Assembly: GCA_029560455.1 (NCBI GenBank)
Contig: JAKQKW010000317.1
Span: forward strand, 1-11,656
Direction of reading: 5' to 3'
Source of the DNA: Candidatus Rifleibacteriota bacterium
Lineage (GTDB): Bacteria > Riflebacteria > Ozemobacteria > Ozemobacterales > Ozemobacteraceae
DNA: 11,656 nt
Position 1 is the stretch's first letter. Each line of letters starts with the position of its first letter. Shown piece by piece: positions 7,201 to 11,656 of this stretch. Under the pieces are notes generated by a model. That model was given only the letters and a program-made list of their open reading frames with translations, did not search any database and had not been told where the DNA came from. Made by a program: the position numbers and the translations under genes.

Positions 7201-8402
7201 AGAACCGGCACGGTTCCGGCAGAATTGCTACGGCGCTGGCCGTAGCTGTAGCAGAGGGCAAGAACAAACCAGCAGGCCCGGTTGGTAAGAAGGTTGCGAA
7301 AGAGGCCATGAAATGCTGCAGCCAGCAGCGCCAGAACCAGAGCGGCATGCAGATTATCCCGCTCACGCCGGCTTTTTCCGAAAAAGGCTTTGCCAACCTC
7401 AAGGAGCATCAGACAGCAGAAGATGAATCCGGGAACACCGGTTTCAACAATGATGTTCAGCGGCGTGTTATGAATCTCGGTAGCGTACATCGGGCTGAAG
7501 CAACCCAGACCAATTCCGCGCGCCCACACCGGCACTGCTCTTAAGGCCATGATTATCTGCTTCAAACGCGGTTCGTCAAAAAACAGCGGCGTCTCTTCTG
7601 TCTGACCAAGACTGCGCTGAAAGCTGAAATCATCGGCAAAAAACAACAGAGTGCCGACAATGACACAGCATACAGCCAGGCCTTTCAGCAGGTTTGATAG
7701 CCCGGAGCGGCTTTTAAAAAGAAAAAACTCAGAATACAGGATTTCGAATACCGCCAGCCAGAAAACGCTCCTCGAACCGGTTGCCCCACAACAGGAGAGA
7801 AACAGAACACTTAAGAGAAGTCTGAGCGGCATCGACCGGCCAAGAACCGCGACACACAGCGGAAACAGCACTGTCAAAGATATACCCAGCTGCCCGGAAA
7901 ATTGAAAGGGCCAGCTCAGCTTGCCGACAGGCGCAACCGGCACATAGGCAGAAAGAAGCAGGCTGGCATCAAGCTTTTGCAGGAGAATTGCGAAAAAATT
8001 TGTAAGCATGACCAGAAGCATGGTGCCGGCCACCAGAGTTGCCGCACGCTGCAGGCGCTCTTCGCTGCAGAGAAAACTGGCAACCGCCCGAAACACGGCG
8101 TAAAGAAAGATTATGGCGAGAAGTTCGAAGAAGTAATCGCCGGGCACTGCCGGGATTTCCTGACCCAGGACTGAAAAGCCGACAAAGCCGATAAAGCAGG
8201 CGTCGATAGTGTTGAGAGGCGGCAAACCGGTTCTGAGAATTCTCCAGATGGCGGTAAGCAGCAGAAAAATTGCCGGCAGGTCAGATATTACCAGCTGCGA
8301 AAACAGCAGCAGACCAAAAGGAATCAGGAGAAAAAACGCCCGCCATGACGACGGCATCGAACTTTCACTGGTCATCGGCAGAACAGCACCTGAAGATGAC
8401 AT
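7197..8402 (-). CDS. O-antigen polymerase/ligase family membrane protein (Wzy/WaaL-like)
   Basis: 401 residues with about ten or more hydrophobic helices and a large extracytoplasmic loop near 255-310. Family signatures (Wzy_C / O-antigen ligase) are visible: TGSRSVFW (208-215) at a helix start, an Arg in the loop (RLKQIIMALRAVP, 279-291), GIGLGCF (296-302), and the key His in EIHNTPLNIIVETGVPGF (309-326). Such proteins either polymerise repeat units (Wzy) or join the polymer to lipid A-core (WaaL). The Wzz-like gene just upstream leans toward a polymerase, but the heptose/Kdo genes nearby keep a ligase possible. The ATG overlaps the preceding stop in a TGATG arrangement, so translation is probably coupled. 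Its stop shares bases with the stop of the convergent glycosyltransferase. Confidence 0.82.
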   Translation of the reverse strand: MSSSGAVLPMTSESSMPSSWRAFFLLIPFGLLLFSQLVISDLPAIFLLLTAIWRILRTGLPPLNTIDACFIGFVGFSVLGQEIPAVPGDYFFELLAIIFLYAVFRAVASFLCSEERLQRAATLVAGTMLLVMLTNFFAILLQKLDASLLLSAYVPVAPVGKLSWPFQFSGQLGISLTVLFPLCVAVLGRSMPLRLLLSVLFLSCCGATGSRSVFWLAVFEILYSEFFLFKSRSGLSNLLKGLAVCCVIVGTLLFFADDFSFQRSLGQTEETPLFFDEPRLKQIIMALRAVPVWARGIGLGCFSPMYATEIHNTPLNIIVETGVPGFIFCCLMLLEVGKAFFGKSRRERDNLHAALVLALLAAAFHGLFRNLLTNRACWFVLALCYSYGQRRSNSAGTVPVL

Positions 8403-9289
8403 CAGGCTTGGCGGTCAGCTCTCTTGTGGCTGAGAAGCATCAACAAAGACAGGTATACCAGGCCGATGGCGCATGGAACCAGAATATAGATCAGCTGGTG
8501 AAATGGCTGTACCGGCACCGAAACGGCCTGCGGACTGCTGATAATCCGCGGCATTCTCGGATAAATGTCGAGAAGTTTAAAATCCTCAGAAAAATGCTGG
8601 TTATAGCTGTTTCGGAGCGCGTGAAAATCATTGAGCCAGCTGTTGAGAAACAACCAGCCAATGCTCTGCCATAGACCGGGAGAATCGGTCGCCCTGAGAT
8701 TCTGAGTAAAAAGAGTTTCAAAATTGCTGAAATCCTTGAGCAGATCTTTGAAGCCGGTCAACCCGAAAATGCCGCTGATCACCCACGATTGCTGTGCAAG
8801 ACTGGCATAGCGCAGACGGACAGATTCGCGCCGGGTTTTAAGGGTTTCTTCGCCAAGAACTCTGAGTTGCTCAAGAAGGTATGCCGAAAAACGGTTCAAA
8901 AAAGTTCTTCCGTCATAGCCGGGTCTGACCAGGCCAATTTTCACCATCACTTCACCGACCGGCAGGTAACGAAGATTTCGACGCAGAGATGCCACCAGAG
9001 CCAGGTCGTCGGCTCCGTCAGCAGGTTCTGAGAGCTCGGGAACCCGCAAGATTTCGAGCATTTTCGCGTCATCGTTAATAATTCGTGTCCAGAGAGTGTC
9101 AAATTTGACCAGCGGTTCACCGAGCACTGACCCGATAATCAGAGTATCTTCGCTGAGAACGCCACGGGGCGGGTAGTTATAGAACCAGAATTCGAGAAAC
9201 AGGCCGATCAACAAGGCGGCGACGGCCAATATCCAGTGTTTTCGCGCTGCCTGCCTGATGTCTGTCAAGCTGACCAGGTGATTATCCAT
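8402..9289 (-). CDS. Wzz-like chain-length determinant protein
   Basis: 295 residues from the ATG at 9289, chosen for AGGAG 5 bases upstream; a longer in-frame start at 9460 would run across the promoter. Topology is that of a polysaccharide co-polymerase: a short cytoplasmic N-terminus (LTDIRQAARKHW), helix one (about 20-37), a roughly 225-residue extracytoplasmic domain rich in helix, then helix two (about 265-287) and a basic tail (SHKRADRQA). Before helix two is a proline-rich segment, PQAVSVPVQP (253-262), echoing the conserved proline motif of Wzz. No Walker kinase domain is present. The likely role is setting the length of the polymer made by the next gene, whose start overlaps its stop. 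Sequence divergence from classic Wzz makes the family call moderate. Confidence 0.7.
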   Translation of the reverse strand: MDNHLVSLTDIRQAARKHWILAVAALLIGLFLEFWFYNYPPRGVLSEDTLIIGSVLGEPLVKFDTLWTRIINDDAKMLEILRVPELSEPADGADDLALVASLRRNLRYLPVGEVMVKIGLVRPGYDGRTFLNRFSAYLLEQLRVLGEETLKTRRESVRLRYASLAQQSWVISGIFGLTGFKDLLKDFSNFETLFTQNLRATDSPGLWQSIGWLFLNSWLNDFHALRNSYNQHFSEDFKLLDIYPRMPRIISSPQAVSVPVQPFHQLIYILVPCAIGLVYLSLLMLLSHKRADRQA

Positions 9290-9360
9290 CGTTGCTCCTG
9301 CTATCTCTGATTGAGAAAAATGCGACTTCTGCGGTCGAAAAATTGGCGATAGCGGGCTGC

Positions 9361-9389
9361 ATTCTAACAGCAAAAAGTCTGGTTGTAAA
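9361..9389 (-). promoter_or_regulatory. Sigma-70-type promoter of the Wzz-like/polymerase operon
   Basis: Minus-strand -35 TTTACA (9389-9384), a 17-base spacer, and -10 TAGAAT (9366-9361) preceded by an extended TGT. The transcript would start near 9354 and carry a leader of about 65 bases to the ATG at 9289. A strong match by eye. Confidence 0.6.
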
Positions 9390-9412
9390 CCGCAGCGGGG
9401 CAAATGGCCTGC

Positions 9413-9441
9413 TTGACGGAAGGCCGGGCCGATGATAGACT
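9413..9441 (+). promoter_or_regulatory. Sigma-70-type promoter of the heptose/Kdo operon
   Basis: TTGACG (9413-9418), a 17-base spacer, TAGACT (9436-9441). The -35 is near consensus, the -10 is 4 of 6. The transcript would start near 9448, and AGGAAAGG (9461-9468) lies 10 bases before the ATG at 9479. It diverges from the minus-strand promoter at 9361-9389, with 23 bases between the two -35 elements. Confidence 0.5.
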
Positions 9442-9478
9442 TCGGCTTTAACTGCTTCACAGGAAAGGCACTTTAAAC

Positions 9479-10486
9479 ATGCAGCGAAGCGAACTTGAAA
9501 AGATTCTGGAAGGGTTTTCCAGATGCAGCCTGGCCGTGCTGGGCGATGTGATGCTCGATGAATTCTGCTGGGGAAAGGTCGACCGCATTTCGCCCGAAGC
9601 CCCGGTTCCGATCGTTCAGGTCAAAACCGAAACCTGGCGCCCGGGTGGCGCTGCCAACGTGGCATCGAATCTGGTCACTCTTGGCGCCAAAGCTCACATT
9701 TTCGGCATCATCGGTGATGACGGCGCCGGCCGCCGCCTGACCGAGGAACTGCAAAAAGACAAGATCGGCACTGCCGGTCTGGTAATCGATTCCGGTCGTC
9801 GCACCTCGGTAAAAACCCGCATTCTCGGGCAGAATCAGCAGATGATTCGTGTCGACCGCGAGCATACCGATGCCATAGATTATCAGCGCCAGAAAGACAT
9901 TCTCGGCGTTCTGCTCGATATGGCCGACGAACTCGATGGCGTCATCGTCTCAGACTATGCCAAGGGCGTCATCGTTGAAGACCTGTTCAAAGAAGTGGTG
10001 ACCCGCTTCAGAAAGCTTGGCAAGTTCATCGCCGTCGACCCGAAGCTGAAGAATTTTCCGATTTACAAAAAGCCGACGATCATCACCCCGAACACCAAAG
10101 AGGCCGAATCGGCTCTGGGTCGGATTTTTGAGAGCGAAGCCGACGTCATGAAGGGCGGTGTCGATCTGTTAAAGCAGACCGGTGCCGATTCAATATTGAT
10201 CACGCGAAGCGAACACGGCATGAGCCTGTTCGAAAAGGGCAGAGATCCGGTCACGATTCCGACCCGCGCCCTGCAGGTATTCGACGTGACCGGTGCCGGC
10301 GACACGGTGATCAGCACCTTCAGCCTTGGCCTCGCATCGGGCTGCAGCATGCCGGTTGCCGCGGAAGTGGCCAACCTGGCTGCCGGCGTCGTTGTCGGCA
10401 TTGTCGGCACTGCAGCCGCCAGTCGCGAACAGGTGCTCGAACATTATGACCGCAGCCATTTCGCCAACCGCAACCGTGTGCAGTAA
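9479..10486 (+). CDS. hldA: Stand-alone D-glycero-beta-D-manno-heptose-7-phosphate kinase (HldE N-terminal domain)
   Basis: 335 residues, a ribokinase/PfkB-fold enzyme that phosphorylates C1 of heptose 7-phosphate to the 1,7-bisphosphate in ADP-heptose synthesis. Visible motifs: LGDVMLDEFCWGKVDRISPE (21-40), the start typical of RfaE/HldE; RPGGAANVASNL (54-65), PfkB signature 1; QQMIRVDRE (120-128); VSDYAKGVI (157-165); ITPNTKEAE (202-210); and DVTGAGDTV (269-277), the ATP/anion-hole motif with the catalytic Asp of GAGD. It ends just after the kinase domain (VGTAAASREQVLEH), so the adenylyltransferase half found in E. coli HldE is absent; that activity is encoded in the next gene. The gene begins the core-sugar operon and is followed by a 36-base gap with a hairpin. 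Confidence 0.92.
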   Translation: MQRSELEKILEGFSRCSLAVLGDVMLDEFCWGKVDRISPEAPVPIVQVKTETWRPGGAANVASNLVTLGAKAHIFGIIGDDGAGRRLTEELQKDKIGTAGLVIDSGRRTSVKTRILGQNQQMIRVDREHTDAIDYQRQKDILGVLLDMADELDGVIVSDYAKGVIVEDLFKEVVTRFRKLGKFIAVDPKLKNFPIYKKPTIITPNTKEAESALGRIFESEADVMKGGVDLLKQTGADSILITRSEHGMSLFEKGRDPVTIPTRALQVFDVTGAGDTVISTFSLGLASGCSMPVAAEVANLAAGVVVGIVGTAAASREQVLEHYDRSHFANRNRVQ

Positions 10487-10488
10487 AA

Positions 10489-10511
10489 CCGGTTCAGCTA
10501 TGCCGAACCGG
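10489..10511 (+). other. Intercistronic hairpin
   Basis: CCGGTTC (10489-10495), nine bases, GAACCGG (10505-10511): a perfect 7-bp GC-rich stem, with two more possible inner pairs across a mismatch. It starts two bases after the kinase stop. No run of T follows, so it does not look like a full intrinsic terminator. It may protect the upstream message end or lower read-through into the next gene. Confidence 0.45.
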
Positions 10512-10537
10512 CCTGATCTGAAGTGAAAGAACAGACA

Positions 10538-11599
10538 ATGAAAAAATATTTTCTCGATGACCTGAACGCGATGCGGCTCACCGCCTGGTCGGCCGCCAGA
10601 ACCGAACTTGCCGGTCACTTTGCCACGGCGGTAGATATTATGGTGGGTGCTCTCAAGGCCGGCCGCCGAATTCTCGTCTGCGGTAACGGCGGTTCTGCCT
10701 CTGATGCCGAGCACATGGCCGGTGAACTGGTCGGGCGTTTCGGCTACGACCGCGCTTCGCTGCCCTGCGTTTCGCTCTGCACCCCGTCAGCCACTTTTAC
10801 CGCCATTGCCAACGATTATGGTTATGACCAGGTTTTTAAACGCCAGGTGCAGGGCTTGGGCAACTCCGGTGATGTGCTTGTCGGCCTCTCGACCAGCGGC
10901 AATTCGCCGAACATCGTCGAAGCTTTCAAAACCGCGAAAGAACTGAAGATTGCAACAATTGCGATGACCGGCAGCCGCGATTCAAAGTTGTCACAGCTTG
11001 CCGATCTGACGGTTCGCGCCCCTTCGTCCCGCACCCCACGCATTCAGGAAATCCACGGCCTGCTGCTGCACAGCATGTGTCGGGCGATCGAAGAAGAGAT
11101 TTTTCCGGGCAAAGCACCGGCGCCGGCTCTGCCGGCCGGCAAAATCATCAGTGGCAGCGATCTGCCACTGTTGGCTGCCGCAATGAAAGACTATCAGAGC
11201 GTCTTTACCAACGGCTGCTTCGATATTCTTCACCCGGGGCACGTTTATGTGCTGAATGAATCGCGCAAGTTCGGTGAACTGCTGATTGTCGGTTTGAACA
11301 CCGACGCCTCGATCAAGCGGCTCAAAGGGCCAACCCGCCCCTATCACAGTTTTGCCGACCGGGCCATGGTGCTGGCAGCTCTCGAATGCGTCGATTACGT
11401 CGTCGGGTTCGATGAAGACACGCCTGAAACTCTTATCAAAACGCTGACTCCCAAAATTCTCGTCAAGGGCGGCGATTACACCCCGGCAACCATCGTCGGT
11501 GCCGACTGGGTAACCAGCCATGGCGGCTGCGTCAAGGTCGTGCCGCTGCTCGAAGGGCATTCAACCACAGGGATTCTCACCAATGGCAACGGCAAATAA
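10538..11599 (+). CDS. Fusion: sedoheptulose-7-phosphate isomerase (GmhA) + heptose-1-phosphate adenylyltransferase (HldE C-terminal domain)
   Basis: 353 residues from ATG 10538; a GTG at 10523 would add five, and neither has a strong Shine-Dalgarno. Residues 1-190 are a complete GmhA: the SIS-fold phosphate loop [12 protein letters not shown] (48-59), the metal/catalytic pair His59 and Glu63 (matching E. coli His61 and Glu65), STSGNS (118-123), and RIQEIH (168-173) with the catalytic His. A Pro/Ala linker ([12 protein letters not shown], 190-201) leads to a complete nucleotidyltransferase: [13 protein letters not shown] (223-235) with HxGH at 232-235, [11 protein letters not shown], and VKGGDY (309-314). 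This second domain matches the C-terminal half of HldE, which makes ADP-heptose. One protein thus carries the first and last steps of the pathway, while the kinase is the separate upstream gene. No frameshift or stop interrupts the junction. Confidence 0.92.
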   Translation: MKKYFLDDLNAMRLTAWSAARTELAGHFATAVDIMVGALKAGRRILVCGNGGSASDAEHMAGELVGRFGYDRASLPCVSLCTPSATFTAIANDYGYDQVFKRQVQGLGNSGDVLVGLSTSGNSPNIVEAFKTAKELKIATIAMTGSRDSKLSQLADLTVRAPSSRTPRIQEIHGLLLHSMCRAIEEEIFPGKAPAPALPAGKIISGSDLPLLAAAMKDYQSVFTNGCFDILHPGHVYVLNESRKFGELLIVGLNTDASIKRLKGPTRPYHSFADRAMVLAALECVDYVVGFDEDTPETLIKTLTPKILVKGGDYTPATIVGADWVTSHGGCVKVVPLLEGHSTTGILTNGNGK

Positions 11600-11656
11600 A
11601 CGCAGCTATTCTGTTATCGGCGTCGTTCCGGCACGCTTTGCCTCGACCCGGCTGCC
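11583..11656 (+). CDS. kdsB: CMP-Kdo synthetase (3-deoxy-manno-octulosonate cytidylyltransferase), 5' part only
   Basis: About 24 N-terminal residues are visible before the window ends. After a short basic start comes [16 protein letters not shown], the KdsB nucleotide-binding signature (I/V-P-A-R-x-x-S-T-R-L-P). KdsB activates Kdo with CTP for transfer to lipid A. The ATG lies inside the end of the fusion gene (17-base overlap, different frame), with AGGGA 9 bases upstream. This is the third member of the heptose/Kdo operon. Confidence 0.85.
   Translation, partial: MATANKRSYSVIGVVPARFASTRL

Noticed and set aside
9290..9460. N-terminal extension of the Wzz-like gene to an ATG at 9460
   Set aside because: It would cross a good promoter and lacks a ribosome site, while the ATG at 9289 has AGGAG and precedes a typical Wzz-like N-terminus.
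10489..10511. Intrinsic terminator after the heptose kinase
   Set aside because: The stem is good but there is no following T-run, and the next gene is in the same pathway without its own promoter.
1..11656. CRISPR array, tRNA, rRNA, insertion sequence or phage genes
   Set aside because: No regular repeat-spacer pattern, no cloverleaf or rRNA-like stretch, and no transposase, integrase or phage motif was seen on either strand.

Overview
The window reads as a piece of a diderm (Gram-negative-type) bacterial chromosome. The strongest evidence is at the right end: three genes for ADP-heptose and CMP-Kdo synthesis, sugars of lipopolysaccharide inner core. Next to them are a Wzx-type flippase, two family 2 glycosyltransferases, a Wzz-like protein and an O-antigen polymerase/ligase-type membrane protein. 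Lipobox and signal-peptide proteins on the left fit the same picture. Base composition is moderately GC-rich and looks even throughout. I see no insertion sequence, integrase, tRNA, rRNA or CRISPR array. I cannot assign a phylum from the sequence alone.

Layout. (1) Bases 1-2847, minus strand: a compact four-gene operon read right to left from a promoter at 2819-2847. It encodes a basic exported protein of unknown function, a seven-bladed propeller lipoprotein, a FUN14-family membrane protein, and the start of a protein resembling the N-terminus of large radical SAM proteins, cut by the window edge. (2) Bases 2891-7200, plus strand: a divergent glycan operon with an FkbM-type methyltransferase, a flippase and two glycosyltransferases. 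(3) Bases 7197-9389, minus strand: a two-gene operon (Wzz-like protein, then Wzy/WaaL-like protein) with its own promoter. It runs tail to tail into operon 2, and the two stop codons share bases. (4) Bases 9413-11656, plus strand: the core-sugar operon. It holds a stand-alone heptose-7-phosphate kinase, then a fusion of sedoheptulose-7-phosphate isomerase (GmhA) with heptose-1-phosphate adenylyltransferase (the HldE C-terminal domain), then the start of kdsB.

How they work together: regions 2 and 3 can supply building, flipping, polymerising and length control of a surface polysaccharide, although no initiating phosphoglycosyltransferase is in view. Region 4 supplies activated heptose and Kdo for the core that such a polymer is normally attached to. 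The most distinctive observation is the rearranged heptose pathway: the adenylyltransferase is fused to the isomerase instead of the kinase. The second is the FUN14/propeller/radical SAM operon, whose combined role I cannot name.
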